This document shows, piece after piece, positions 1-8,818 of a stretch of 64,000 nucleotides of DNA; the stretch's first letter is position 1, and the number at the start of each line of letters is the position of its first letter. The DNA comes from Microbacterium hydrocarbonoxydans (GTDB lineage Bacteria; Actinomycetota; Actinomycetes; Actinomycetales; Microbacteriaceae): the NCBI RefSeq assembly GCF_023715885.1, contig NZ_JAMBOY010000003.1, forward strand, positions 248,001 through 312,000, read 5' to 3'. A program made the translations under genes and the position numbers. A model generated the notes under the pieces. The model worked only from the letters and a program-made list of their open reading frames with translations, was not told where the DNA came from and did no database searches.

Positions 1-183
1 GAGCTCAACGTCCGGGCCTCCACCGTGCTCGGACTCGTCGGCGCCGGCGGGATGGGCCTGCTCATCGACGCGGTGCGCACCTTCTACCGCTACGACCAGC
101 TGTCGCTCATCATCCTGGAGATCCTCATCGTCGTGATCGTGATCGACCTCGTCTCCGACGCCATCCGCCGGAGGCTCGTATGA
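1..183 (+). CDS. phnE: phosphonate-type ABC transporter permease PhnE, C-terminal part
   Basis: Only the last 60 codons are in the window; the gene starts to the left. The translation begins ELNVRASTVLGLVGAGGMG, which is the EAA-type cytoplasmic loop contacting the ATPase, followed by one hydrophobic membrane segment rich in Ile, Leu and Val and a basic tail (RRRLV). The same ELNVRAS/EINVRSS plus GLVGAGG/GLIGVGG pattern recurs in the next gene, so the two are paralogous permeases of one importer. The stop overlaps the next start (ATGA at 180-183), showing translational coupling. The role is inner-membrane permease of a phosphonate or phosphite/phosphate-ester importer; the exact substrate cannot be read here. 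Confidence 0.85.
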   Translation, partial: ELNVRASTVLGLVGAGGMGLLIDAVRTFYRYDQLSLIILEILIVVIVIDLVSDAIRRRLV

Positions 184-992
184 CCGCGCTCACCGTGCTC
201 CCCGACAAGCCCAGGCGCCCGTGGCTCGTGGCGGGCTGGGTCCTCGTGACCGCAATCGTCGTGCTCGCCTTCTGGTCGATCGACATCGCCTGGGGGCGGC
301 TCGCCGATCTCCCCGGCGAGATCGTGCGGTACACCGTGCTCATGTTCGGGTCGCCGAACTGGGAGAAGCTCCCCGAGGCGCTGTGGCAGACCTGGCGCAG
401 CATCGAGATGGCCTGGGTCGGCACGATCCTCGGCATCCTGCTCGCGACCCCGTTGAGCCTGCTCGCCGCGCGCGGCTTCGGACCCGCCTGGCTGCGATCC
501 CTGCTCCGCGGGCTGTTCTCGTTGATCCGCGCGGTGCCGGAGATCATCATCGCGATCGTGATCCTCTCGGTCACCGGCCTCACCCCGTTCACCGGTGCGC
601 TCGCTCTCGCCGTCAACGGCATCGGCACGCTCGGCAAATGGGGCTACGAAGCCGTCGAAGCCGTGCCTCGCGGGCCGATCGAGGCGGCGCGGGCGGCCGG
701 CGGCGGCACTCTGCAGGTGCTGCGCTGGGGGGTCTGGCCGCAGGCGGAGCCCGCGTTCTGGTCGTTCTGGCTGTACCGCTTCGAGATCAACGTGCGCTCC
801 TCCGCCGTGCTCGGTCTCATCGGCGTCGGCGGCATCGGAGACATGCTGACCTCGTACACCCAGTACCGTGAGTGGTCGACGGTGGGTGTCCTGCTCATCG
901 TGGTCGTCGCCGTGACGATGCTCATCGACGGAGCATCCGGTGCGATCCGACGTCGGATCATGGAGGGAGCCCGCACCCGTGTTCTCGCCTAG
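180..992 (+). CDS. phnE: phosphonate ABC transporter permease PhnE (second copy)
   Basis: A 270-aa polytopic membrane protein of the BPD_transp_1 family. It has an N-terminal membrane segment at about residues 17-37, a further membrane core, and the EAA loop near residues 160-175 (EAVPRGPIEAARAAGGG). Near the C-terminus is the PhnE-typical EINVRSSAVLGLIGVGGIG followed by a last membrane helix. The start at 180 overlaps the stop of the preceding permease by 4 nt. Two fused or tandem PhnE genes are common in actinobacterial phn importers; PhnC (ATPase) and PhnD (binding protein) would be expected upstream of the window. Substrate is inferred from family only. Confidence 0.88.
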   Translation: MTALTVLPDKPRRPWLVAGWVLVTAIVVLAFWSIDIAWGRLADLPGEIVRYTVLMFGSPNWEKLPEALWQTWRSIEMAWVGTILGILLATPLSLLAARGFGPAWLRSLLRGLFSLIRAVPEIIIAIVILSVTGLTPFTGALALAVNGIGTLGKWGYEAVEAVPRGPIEAARAAGGGTLQVLRWGVWPQAEPAFWSFWLYRFEINVRSSAVLGLIGVGGIGDMLTSYTQYREWSTVGVLLIVVVAVTMLIDGASGAIRRRIMEGARTRVLA

Positions 993-1845
993 CGCCCCGC
1001 CCACCGCGCGCATCGTCGCGGTGCTCAACACACTGCAGCCGGCCGAGCGCCGTGTCGCCGAGCTCATCGTCGACTCGGCCGACGCCGTGGTCGAGTGGAC
1101 CGCCCAGGAGCTCGCCGACCGGGCGGGCGTGGGGCGCGCCACGGTCGTGCGCGCCTGCCAGAGCATCGGCTACCGGGGGTACCCGCAGCTGCGCGTCGCG
1201 CTCGCCGCGGAGCTCGGCGCGGCCCCGGGAGACACCGTCGTCGATCATGGGCCGGGCGTCCTGGGGAGGATGCGCGGCGAGATCGACCGGCTCGCCGCGA
1301 CGCTGCCCGCCCTCACGAGCCTGCTCGATGCGGATGCCGTCGCGGAGGCCGTGCGGCGCGCGGCCTCCGCGACCCGCCTGCTCGTGCTCGCGAACGGCCT
1401 GTCGTCGCCGATCGCGAACGACCTCGCGATGCGCCTGACCGCGGCAGGACGACCGGCGGAGTTCATTGCCGACGCCATCGCACAGCAGATCGCCGCCCGA
1501 CACCTCACCGCCGACGACGCCTGCGTCGTCATCAGCGGGTCGGGCGCGAACGAGGCGACCCTGCGTGTCGCGACGGCGGCGGCGCGCGGCGGCGCCCACG
1601 TCATCGCGCTCACCTCGTTCGCCTCGTCGGCGCTCACCGAGGTCGCGACGCACAGCCTCGTGATCGCTCCGTCGGGTGGGAGCTTCCGCGAGGAGCTGCA
1701 GCACGCCTCGCGCGTCGCCTACCTCGTGTTCGCCGAGGTCTTCGCGGCCGCGGTCACGGCCGAGCGGGGCGGCGACGCCGTGCGGACCAAGGCGCACGTG
1801 CTCGAAGTGGTGTCCGAGAACCTCGGCGAGGGCGCGGAGCGGTAG
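979..1845 (+). CDS. MurR/RpiR family transcriptional regulator (HTH plus SIS domain)
   Basis: About 288 aa. Residues 1-75 form the RpiR-type helix-turn-helix (LQPAERRVAELIVD, then TAQELADRAGVGRATVVRAC). The C-terminal half is a SIS sugar-phosphate-binding domain with VVISGSGANEATLRVATAAA and ALTSFASSALTEVA. I chose GTG at 979 because GGAGGGAG lies 9 nt before it and the protein then starts just before the HTH; an in-frame ATG at 940 would extend it inside the phnE gene. It overlaps the end of phnE by 14 nt, so it is probably in the same operon and may control the phosphonate/organophosphate importer. RpiR proteins usually sense phosphorylated sugars, so a sugar-phosphate or nucleotide-like ligand is possible. 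Function of the pair is inference. Confidence 0.85.
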   Translation: MFSPSAPPTARIVAVLNTLQPAERRVAELIVDSADAVVEWTAQELADRAGVGRATVVRACQSIGYRGYPQLRVALAAELGAAPGDTVVDHGPGVLGRMRGEIDRLAATLPALTSLLDADAVAEAVRRAASATRLLVLANGLSSPIANDLAMRLTAAGRPAEFIADAIAQQIAARHLTADDACVVISGSGANEATLRVATAAARGGAHVIALTSFASSALTEVATHSLVIAPSGGSFREELQHASRVAYLVFAEVFAAAVTAERGGDAVRTKAHVLEVVSENLGEGAER

Positions 1846-1888
1846 CGGCGACCGCGGCGGACGCCGAAGGGGTCGCGGAGTCAGCGAC

Positions 1889-3397
1889 TCAGTCGCGCGC
1901 GGTCTGCAGCAGGGCCCAGAGTTCGGCGCGGGCGGGGAACGACGACAGATCGGCACCCAGCAGCGTCCCGGCCTGCGCGATGCGCGTGCGCAGCGTGTGC
2001 CGGTGCACGCCCAGCGCCGCGGCGGCCGGCTCCGCCTTCGCGTCGTGTTCGAGCCAGACCCGCAGGGTCCGCTCCAGGTCGGTGCGCGAGCGGGCGTCGC
2101 TCTCGCGCAGCGGCGCGAGACGCGATTCGGCGAGCAGACGGGCCTCGTCGGTCGCGAGCGCGCTCAGGATGCTGGAACCCACCGCGTCGGCGTAGCGGTG
2201 GACCCCGGCATCCGCCTGCCGGTGCAGCGCCGCGACGGCCTGGGCGTGAGCCCGGGAGAACGAGTCATACGACTCCGATCCCGATGCGCCGACGCGGATG
2301 CCGAACCGCTCGGCGACGTCGTCGAGCACCCCCTCGTCGACGGCCGACACGCACAGCGTCACGCCGTCGTCGGACTCGGCGACGAAGGATGCCGTTCCCT
2401 CATCCGTGCGGCGTCGATCCCACCAGTCGGTCAGGGGGCCGGCCGGTGCGTCGGCCGCGACAGCGACGACGATCGGCGCGGGCGGCAGCGAACCGAGCAC
2501 ACGTCGCGCGAGCGCGGGATCGTCGCCCTGCAGCGACGACAGCAGCTGCGAGTGCAGGCGCCGCCGGCTCCGGGCGAGCTGCTCGCTCTGCTCGAGCGCG
2601 AGCCCGGCCATCGCGATGACCGAGGTCACGACGGTGCGCGCCTCGGGGTCGAGGCCGTCGATGCCGAGGGCGATGACCCCGCGCAGGCGGCCGCCGCGTC
2701 CGATGGTGAACAGCATGAACGAACGGTCGCCGACCGTGAACGACTGCCCCGCCTCGAGTCCGCGCGTCAGCACCTCGGCGACATGCTGCCCCAGGACGTC
2801 CTGCGCGGCGTCCGCGAGCTCGTCGACGGCGTGCGACGACTGCAGCTCTCCGGACGCGTCGTACATCCCGACCCAGACGCCGAGGCGTCGGCCGAGCTCG
2901 GCGAGGGTCGCGTCGAGTCCGCGGGGGCGCAGCGCCGCGAGGGCGAGGGCGCGATGGGTGTCGAGGGCCCAGGAGCGCCGCGCATACGCCTGGGCGGCGA
3001 TCGCCTCCGAGTGAGCGCGCGCCACGGCGATGAACGGCGTGCGGTAGGGGACTTCGAACAGCGGCATCCCCCGGCGTGCGCACGCGGCGACGAGCTCGTC
3101 GGGGATGCCGGCGCGATGCACCTCCGTTCCGAAGCCGAGTCCGCGCACACCGCGGTCGGCGAGCCGGTCGACGTACACGTCGACGTCGGTGTCGGCGTCG
3201 AACTGGACCCCGGTGGTGAGCAGGGCGAGGTCTTCCGCAAGGAAGGGCGTCGGATCGGCGAGGTCGGAGCTGTGCACCCAGCGCAGCGGGCTTCGCAAAG
3301 CCCCCGCGGGGAGCGTCTGCGGCTCGGACACCAGCCGCAGACCCAGATCGCGGCGACGGAGCAGCGCCTGCAGCGTCGGTTCCTCGGCGATCTCCAT
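1889..3397 (-). CDS. PucR family transcriptional regulator
   Basis: 502 aa. The N-terminal part (about 1-150) is the PucR purine-catabolism-regulator-like domain (VHSSDLADPTPFLAEDLALLT, DVDVYVDRLADRGVRGLGFG). The middle is a GGDEF-like/GAF-like region, and the end (about 430-495) is the PucR C-terminal helix-turn-helix with RTDLERTLRVWLEHDAKAEP then LGVHRHTLRTRIAQAG. Divergent from gabT, with a 107-bp shared intergenic region that contains a palindrome. In actinobacteria, PucR proteins next to gabT and aldehyde dehydrogenases activate GABA or polyamine use, so it probably controls the locus at 3505-11673. The start ATG is preceded by GGGGAGGGGG at short spacing. Confidence 0.88.
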   Translation of the reverse strand: MEIAEEPTLQALLRRRDLGLRLVSEPQTLPAGALRSPLRWVHSSDLADPTPFLAEDLALLTTGVQFDADTDVDVYVDRLADRGVRGLGFGTEVHRAGIPDELVAACARRGMPLFEVPYRTPFIAVARAHSEAIAAQAYARRSWALDTHRALALAALRPRGLDATLAELGRRLGVWVGMYDASGELQSSHAVDELADAAQDVLGQHVAEVLTRGLEAGQSFTVGDRSFMLFTIGRGGRLRGVIALGIDGLDPEARTVVTSVIAMAGLALEQSEQLARSRRRLHSQLLSSLQGDDPALARRVLGSLPPAPIVVAVAADAPAGPLTDWWDRRRTDEGTASFVAESDDGVTLCVSAVDEGVLDDVAERFGIRVGASGSESYDSFSRAHAQAVAALHRQADAGVHRYADAVGSSILSALATDEARLLAESRLAPLRESDARSRTDLERTLRVWLEHDAKAEPAAAALGVHRHTLRTRIAQAGTLLGADLSSFPARAELWALLQTARD

Positions 3398-3417
3398 CCG
3401 GCCCCCTCCCCATCAAA

Positions 3418-3445
3418 CAGGGATGTACGGTGCGGTGAATCCCTG
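3418..3445. promoter_or_regulatory. palindrome in pucR-gabT intergenic region, candidate PucR operator
   Basis: CAGGGAT at 3418-3424 and its exact complement ATCCCTG at 3439-3445 are separated by 14 nt (centre-to-centre two helical turns). A second short palindrome, TGTACA, is at 3454-3459. They lie between the divergent pucR and gabT starts, where a dimeric activator would bind. The assignment to PucR is inference from position. Confidence 0.45.
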
Positions 3446-3492
3446 CGGCACATTGTACAGCTCGGCGAATGCACGCCGGGCGAGACCGGTCG

Positions 3493-3498
3493 TACGCT
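3493..3498 (+). promoter_or_regulatory. -10 element for leaderless gabT transcript
   Basis: TACGCT ends exactly 6 nt before the gabT ATG, and there is no Shine-Dalgarno sequence. The same hexamer-N6-start layout occurs before several other genes in this window, which is the expected layout of a transcript starting at or near the A of the start codon. Confidence 0.5.
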
Positions 3499-3504
3499 CG
3501 CGTC

Positions 3505-4866
3505 ATGGCTCTCCTCGACACCGACACCGCGACCGTTCCCCTCGGCGGACCCGACCTCCTCCAGGAGCGTCGGCTCGTCACAGAGCTCCCCGGGCCCCGC
3601 TCGGCCGAGATCCTCGCCCGCAAGGCCGAGGCCGTGCCCGCAGGCGTCGGCCACACGGTGCCCGTCGCCGCCGTCGCCGCGGGCGGAGGCGTCGTCGTCG
3701 ACGCCGACGGCAACTCGCTCATCGACCTCGGCTCCGGCATCGCCGTGACGACGGTCGGCAACGCGCACCCGAAGGTCGCCGCGGCCGTCGCCGCTCAGGC
3801 CGCGCAGTTCACGCACACCTGCTTCATGATCTCGCCGTACGAGTCGTACATCGAGGTGGCCGAAGCGCTCAACCGTCTCACACCCGGCGACTTCGCCAAG
3901 AAGAGCGCCCTGTTCAACTCCGGAGCGGAGGCGGTCGAGAACGCGATCAAGATCGCCCGCAAGCACACCGGCCGCCAGGCCGTCGTCGCGTTCGACCACG
4001 GCTACCACGGCCGCACCAACCTCACCATGGCTCTCACCGCGAAGTCGATGCCCTACAAGAGCGGCTTCGGTCCGTTCGCGCCCGAGGTCTACCGCGCGCC
4101 GATGTCGTACCCGTTCCGCGACGGCCTGTCGGGTCCCGAGGCGGCAGCCCGCGTCATCCTGCAGCTCGAGAAGCAGGTCGGGGCCGACAACCTCGCCGCC
4201 GTCATCATCGAGCCCATCCAGGGCGAGGGCGGGTTCATCGTCCCGGCCGACGGCTTCCTCCCCGCGATCCTCGACTGGTGCCGCGCGAACGGCGTCGTCT
4301 TCATCGCCGACGAGGTGCAGACGGGCTTCGCCCGCACCGGCCACATGTTCGCGAGCGAGATCTTCGGCATCGAGCCCGACCTGATCACCACCGCCAAGGG
4401 CATCGCCGGCGGTCTGCCGCTCGCCGCCGTGACCGGGCGGGCCGAGATCATGGACGCCTCGCACACGGGCGGCCTCGGCGGCACCTACGGCGGAAACCCG
4501 ATCGCGTGCGCGGCGGCGCTCGCCGCGATCGACGTGTTCGAGAACGACGGCGTGATCGAGCGCGCGCGAGAGATCGGCGAGATCCTGAAGGGCCGTCTCA
4601 CCTCGCTCCAGCAGGGCGACGCCCGGATCGGCGACATCCGCGGACACGGCGCGATGATCGCCGCCGAGTTCGTCGACCCCGAGACCCAGGCCCCGGATGC
4701 CGCGCTCACGGCCGCGGTCGCGAAGGCGGCGATCGCGAAGGGCGTGATCGTGCTCACCTGCGGGACCTACGGCAACGTCATCCGCTTCCTGCCCCCGCTG
4801 GCGATCGGCGACGACCTGCTGAACGAGGGTCTGGACGTCATCGCCGAGGCGCTCGCGTCGGCGTGA
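3505..4866 (+). CDS. gabT: 4-aminobutyrate--2-oxoglutarate transaminase
   Basis: 453-aa class-III PLP aminotransferase that converts GABA and 2-oxoglutarate to succinate semialdehyde and glutamate. Visible motifs: NSGAEAVENAIKIAR for PLP phosphate binding (about 138-152), FDHGYHGRT (163-171), the D269-E270 pair in IADEVQTGFARTG, and the Schiff-base lysine K298 in TTAKGIAGGLP. The length fits bacterial GabT. I chose the ATG at 3505 instead of one 36 nt upstream, because a -10-like TACGCT sits 6 nt before it and the extra 12 residues are not family-like. It heads the catabolic operon and acts after the oxidase at 4965 and an aminobutyraldehyde dehydrogenase, supplying substrate for the succinate semialdehyde dehydrogenase. 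Confidence 0.93.
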   Translation: MALLDTDTATVPLGGPDLLQERRLVTELPGPRSAEILARKAEAVPAGVGHTVPVAAVAAGGGVVVDADGNSLIDLGSGIAVTTVGNAHPKVAAAVAAQAAQFTHTCFMISPYESYIEVAEALNRLTPGDFAKKSALFNSGAEAVENAIKIARKHTGRQAVVAFDHGYHGRTNLTMALTAKSMPYKSGFGPFAPEVYRAPMSYPFRDGLSGPEAAARVILQLEKQVGADNLAAVIIEPIQGEGGFIVPADGFLPAILDWCRANGVVFIADEVQTGFARTGHMFASEIFGIEPDLITTAKGIAGGLPLAAVTGRAEIMDASHTGGLGGTYGGNPIACAAALAAIDVFENDGVIERAREIGEILKGRLTSLQQGDARIGDIRGHGAMIAAEFVDPETQAPDAALTAAVAKAAIAKGVIVLTCGTYGNVIRFLPPLAIGDDLLNEGLDVIAEALASA

Positions 4867-4897
4867 CCCACGGCCGCCGAGGCGGCCCCACACACGT

Positions 4898-4938
4898 CCG
4901 GCCGCGACTCGTATCGGGGGATTTCGAGTCGCGGCCGG
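4898..4938 (+). other. perfect 14-bp intercistronic hairpin between gabT and amine oxidase
   Basis: CCGGCCGCGACTCG (4898-4911) pairs perfectly with 4925-4938 around a 13-nt loop. No U-run follows, so it is not a typical intrinsic terminator. It may be a partial terminator or mRNA processing/stability element that sets the ratio of GabT to the downstream genes. Confidence 0.6.
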
Positions 4939-4964
4939 CAACCTTTCCAACGAAGGAGAAGCAG

Positions 4965-6347
4965 ATGGCTGAGATCACCCGTGACGTGCTGATCGTGGGA
5001 GCCGGAGCCGCAGGGCTCACCGCCGCGAACGACCTGCGCAAGGCCGGCCTGTCGGTGGCCGTCCTGGAGGCCCGCGACCGCGTCGGCGGCCGTCTGTGGA
5101 CCGACGTCATCGACGGAGCGATGCTCGAGCTCGGCGGCCAATGGGTCTCGCCCGACCAGGACGCGCTGAAGGACACTCTCGAGGAGCTCGGCCTCGAGAC
5201 CTACAGCCGCTACCGCGAAGGTGACAGCGTGTACGTCGGCCCCGACGGTCGGGTGCACCGGTTCACGGGGGAGATGTTCCCCGTGTCGCCCGAGACGGAG
5301 AAGGTCATCGCCGAGATCACCGACCGCCTCGACGAGATGGTCGCGCAGATCGACCCCGATCGCCCGTGGGAGCACCCGCAGGCCAAGGAGTGGGACAGCG
5401 TCACATGGGACGCGTGGCTGCGCCAGCAGACCGACGACGACGAGGCCGTGCGCAACCTGGCCTTCGCCACCGGGTCCGCGATGCTTACCAAGCCCACGCA
5501 CACGTTCTCGCTCCTGCAGTCGCTGCTGATGGCGGCATCCGCCGGCTCGTACTCGAACCTCGTCGACGCCGACTTCATCCTCGACAAGCGCGTGGTGGGC
5601 GGTCTGCAGCAGGTGCCGATCCTGCTCGCGGAGCGCCTCGGCGACGAGGTGCTGCTGAACCAGCCGGTCCGCACGCTCGAGTGGGGCGACGACGGCGTGG
5701 TCGCCACGACCGACGAGCTCACGGTGCGTGCACGGTTCGCGATCCTCGCGCATGCCCCGGTCCTGTACGACCGCATCTCGTTCGTGCCGCCGCTGCCGCG
5801 TCGCCAGCACCAGCTGCACCAGCACCTGTCGATGGGTTTCGTGATCAAGGTGCACGCGGTCTACGAGACCCCGTTCTGGCGCGAGCAGGGACTGAGCGGC
5901 ACCGCCTTCAGCCCCTACGAGCTCTCGCACGAGGCGTACGACAACACCAACCACGGTGACGAGCGCGGCACGTTGGTCGGATTCGTCAGCGACCAGAACG
6001 CGGACGACCTCTTCGCTCTGAGCGACGAGGAGCGCAAGGAGCGCATCCTCGAGTCGCTGTCGCACTACTACGGACCGGAGGCCAAGAACCCGGTCGTCTA
6101 CTACGAGAGCGACTGGGGCACGGAGGAGTGGACGCGCGGCGCCTACGCCGCGAGCTTCGACATGGGCGGCCTGCACCGGTACGGCGCGGACCTGCGCACG
6201 CCGGTCGGCCCGATCCACTTCGCCTGCAGCGACATGGCCGGGGCGGGCTTCCAGCACGTCGACGGCGCGATCCGGATGGGTCACCTGGTCTCCTCGAACA
6301 TCGTCGCCTCGACGAGGGACGCCGGCGAGACGGCTGAGGTCGGCTGA
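4965..6347 (+). CDS. puo: flavin monoamine oxidase, putrescine oxidase-like
   Basis: 460 aa. The N-terminus has the Rossmann FAD motif IVGAGAAGLTAA (residues about 10-21) followed by LEARDRVGGRLWT, and the C-terminus has the second FAD motif around FACSDMAGAGFQHVDGAIRMG. This is the flavin amine oxidase family (MAO/putrescine oxidase). It should oxidise a primary amine to aldehyde, ammonia and H2O2; with gabT, two aldehyde dehydrogenases and an amine/amino-acid permease next to it, putrescine to 4-aminobutanal is the likely reaction. ATG 4965 has GAAGGAGAAG ahead of it. The next start overlaps the stop (TGATG). A tyramine- or histamine-type substrate is the alternative; context favours putrescine. 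Confidence 0.82.
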   Translation: MAEITRDVLIVGAGAAGLTAANDLRKAGLSVAVLEARDRVGGRLWTDVIDGAMLELGGQWVSPDQDALKDTLEELGLETYSRYREGDSVYVGPDGRVHRFTGEMFPVSPETEKVIAEITDRLDEMVAQIDPDRPWEHPQAKEWDSVTWDAWLRQQTDDDEAVRNLAFATGSAMLTKPTHTFSLLQSLLMAASAGSYSNLVDADFILDKRVVGGLQQVPILLAERLGDEVLLNQPVRTLEWGDDGVVATTDELTVRARFAILAHAPVLYDRISFVPPLPRRQHQLHQHLSMGFVIKVHAVYETPFWREQGLSGTAFSPYELSHEAYDNTNHGDERGTLVGFVSDQNADDLFALSDEERKERILESLSHYYGPEAKNPVVYYESDWGTEEWTRGAYAASFDMGGLHRYGADLRTPVGPIHFACSDMAGAGFQHVDGAIRMGHLVSSNIVASTRDAGETAEVG

Positions 6348-7231
6348 TGACCGGCTCCATCGTCGTCGGCTACACGGCGACGGATGCCGGAGCGGACGCC
6401 GCGGCACTCGGCGCCCGCCTGGCGCGCAGCCTCGGCGCGGTGCTCCGCCTTGTGATCGTGCTGCCGTCGGAGGGTACGCGCAATGCCGCGGTCGCCCCCG
6501 AACGGGCGTACGAAGACCATCTCCGTCGCCAGGCGACGCAGTGGCTCGAGGATGCCGTCAGCGGCCTGCCGCAGGAACTCGTCCGCACCGGGCACGTCCG
6601 GTTCGGGGAGTCGTTCGCCGAAGGGCTGATCGCCGCGGGCGAGGAGTTCGGAGCCCGGCTCATCGTCGTCGGCGCCGCGAACGGCAGCCTGTTCGGGCGC
6701 CACCGCCTCGGCAGCGTTGCCTCCGAGCTGCTGCACTCCTCGACCATCCCGGTCGCGCTCGCTCCGGCAGGCACCTCGACGGAGGACGACCACGTCCTTC
6801 CCCGCGTGACGGTCGCCGTCGGCACCCGTCCCGGCGCCGAGAACCTCCTCGACGAGGCGGCCACGGTCGCCGCCGATGCGCACGTCGGCCTCCGCCTGGT
6901 GTCGCTCGTGCCCTTCGACGTGCCACCGGGCCTCGACACCGGTTCGATCCGTCTGGCCGGAGACGAGCACTCCCGCGAGGTGCTCTCCGTGGCATCCGGT
7001 CTCCTGCCCGACTCCCTCGACGCGGTCGTCGAGGAGGCGCCCGGCGACACCGTCGAAGACGCGGTCGCCCACCTCTCGTGGCTGCCCGGAGAGGTGATCC
7101 TCGTCGGATCGAGCCGCCTGGCGCAGCCCCGCCGTCTCTTCCTGGGCTCCACGGCGGCGAAGATGCTGCATGAGCTTCCCGTTCCCATGATCGTGGTCCC
7201 GCGCACGCGGGCCGAAGCAGGAGTCCGCTGA
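6347..7231 (+). CDS. universal stress protein, tandem UspA domains
   Basis: 294 aa made of two UspA domains (about 1-140 and 150-290). Both carry the ATP-binding G-2X-G-9X-G(S/T) signature: GAANGSLFGRHRLGS in the first, GSSRLAQPRRLFLGSTA in the second. The start overlaps the stop of the amine oxidase and its stop overlaps the start of the permease, so it is translated as part of this operon. Usp proteins paired with amino-acid or amine permeases are frequent in actinobacteria and may modulate uptake or protect against peroxide from the oxidase. That role is inference. Confidence 0.88.
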   Translation: MTGSIVVGYTATDAGADAAALGARLARSLGAVLRLVIVLPSEGTRNAAVAPERAYEDHLRRQATQWLEDAVSGLPQELVRTGHVRFGESFAEGLIAAGEEFGARLIVVGAANGSLFGRHRLGSVASELLHSSTIPVALAPAGTSTEDDHVLPRVTVAVGTRPGAENLLDEAATVAADAHVGLRLVSLVPFDVPPGLDTGSIRLAGDEHSREVLSVASGLLPDSLDAVVEEAPGDTVEDAVAHLSWLPGEVILVGSSRLAQPRRLFLGSTAAKMLHELPVPMIVVPRTRAEAGVR

Positions 7232-8775
7232 TGAGCAACTCGAACCGGGCGACGGAGCCCGTATCCGGTGTGACGACCGGAATCTCGCAGAAGGGCCTCA
7301 GTGCCGGGGCGGTCGGCGTGCTCGGCGCCGTCGTGATCGGCGTCTCGACCATCGCCCCCGCCTATACTCTGACGGCGTCACTCGGCCCCACCGTCGCGGT
7401 CGTCGGCACACAGGTTCCGGCGATCATCCTCGTCGGTTTCATCCCGATGCTGCTGACGGCCTTCGGCTACCGCGAGCTCAACCGCGAGATGCCCGATTCC
7501 GGCACCTCGTTCACGTGGGGCGTCCGCGCGTTCGGCCCGTGGATCGGATGGATGACGGGATGGGGCCTCATCGCCGCGACGGTCATCGTGCTGTCGAACC
7601 TCGCGGGCATCGCCGTGGAGTTCCTGTTCCTGCTGATCTCTCAGCTCTCGGGCAATCCCGACATCGCCGATCTCGCCTTCAACCCGTTCATCAACGTCGT
7701 CGTCTGCCTGCTGTTCATGCTCGGCGCGACGCTGGTGTCGTACCGCGACATGCAGACCACGCAGAAGTTCCAGTACATCCTCGTCGGCTTCCAGGTGCTG
7801 GTGCTCGTCGTCTTCTCGGTCGTCGCGATCGTCAAGGCTCTCGACGGTGAGGCGCCGGATCCGACCGCCTTCTCCTGGTCGTGGTTCAACCCGTTCGAGG
7901 TGCCCACCTTCAGTGCGTTCGCTGCCGGCCTGTCGCTGTCGATCTTCATCTTCTGGGGCTGGGACGTCGTGCTCACCATGAACGAGGAGACGAAGGACCC
8001 CGCGAAGACCCCCGGGCGGGCCGCCATGGTCACCGTTTTCGTCGTCGTCAGCCTCTACCTGCTCCTCGCGATCGGCCTCATCATGTTCGCCGGCGTCGGC
8101 GACGGCGACCTCGGCCTCGCGAACGAGGACATCTCGGCGAACGTCTTCTTCGCGCTGTCGGACCCGATCCTCGGACCGCTCGCGTTCCTCGTGTCGCTCG
8201 CGGTGCTGTCGAGCTCGGCCGCGTCGCTGCAGTCCACCGCTGTCGGCCCGGCGCGCACCCTGCTCGCGATGGGTCACTACGGTGCGCTGCCCAAGAAGTT
8301 CGCGAAGGTCAGCCCGCGGTTCTTCACCCCCGGCTACTCCACGATCGTGTCGGCTGTCGTCGCCTCGGTGTTCTATGCCGTGATGCGACTGGTCAGCGAG
8401 AACGTGCTCACCGACACGATCCTGTCGCTCGGGATGATGATCTGCTTCTACTACGGACTCACCGCGTTCGCGTGCGTGTGGTACTTCCGTCGTCAGTGGT
8501 TCGACTCGGCACGCAGCTTCTTCTTCACGTTCCTGTTCCCGCTCGTCGGCGGCGTGATCCTCGCCGTGCTCTTCGTGACGACCCTCATCGACTCCATGGA
8601 CCCCGCCTACGGCAGCGGCTCGAGCATCGGCGGTGTCGGTCTGGTGTTCGTCCTCGGCGTCGGCATCATCGGCATCGGCATCGTCATCATGATCTGGCAG
8701 GGGATCAAGCGTCCTGCGTTCTTCCGGGGAGAGACGCTCACCGCCGACGCCCCGCCGAGCCTCCGCCGCCGCTAG
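7231..8775 (+). CDS. APC family amino acid/polyamine permease
   Basis: 514 aa with about 12 hydrophobic segments. The N-terminal signature is GAVVIGVSTIAPAYTLTASLG in the first helix (APC superfamily unwound helix) followed by a second conserved segment with ELNREMPDSGTSFTWG. The protein has a basic C-terminal tail. It begins immediately at the stop of the universal stress protein gene. Position between an amine oxidase and aldehyde dehydrogenases suggests putrescine or GABA uptake; the family alone would also allow other amino acids. Confidence 0.85.
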   Translation: MSNSNRATEPVSGVTTGISQKGLSAGAVGVLGAVVIGVSTIAPAYTLTASLGPTVAVVGTQVPAIILVGFIPMLLTAFGYRELNREMPDSGTSFTWGVRAFGPWIGWMTGWGLIAATVIVLSNLAGIAVEFLFLLISQLSGNPDIADLAFNPFINVVVCLLFMLGATLVSYRDMQTTQKFQYILVGFQVLVLVVFSVVAIVKALDGEAPDPTAFSWSWFNPFEVPTFSAFAAGLSLSIFIFWGWDVVLTMNEETKDPAKTPGRAAMVTVFVVVSLYLLLAIGLIMFAGVGDGDLGLANEDISANVFFALSDPILGPLAFLVSLAVLSSSAASLQSTAVGPARTLLAMGHYGALPKKFAKVSPRFFTPGYSTIVSAVVASVFYAVMRLVSENVLTDTILSLGMMICFYYGLTAFACVWYFRRQWFDSARSFFFTFLFPLVGGVILAVLFVTTLIDSMDPAYGSGSSIGGVGLVFVLGVGIIGIGIVIMIWQGIKRPAFFRGETLTADAPPSLRRR

Positions 8776-8818
8776 ACGGAACCCCTCCCAGACCCACGCC
8801 CCCACAGAGAGAGAACCC

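Noticed and set aside
1676..3748. Long ORFs antisense or out of frame to pucR (690 aa on +, 453 and 727 aa on -)
   Set aside because: Low-complexity Arg/Pro/Ala/Gly translations that shadow the well-supported PucR gene; typical of GC-rich codon third positions.
3105..4964. N-terminal extension of the amine oxidase reading frame to 1080 aa
   Set aside because: The extension runs through the gabT gene in another frame, is Arg/Asp-rich and ends just before the family-like start at 4965 with a good Shine-Dalgarno.
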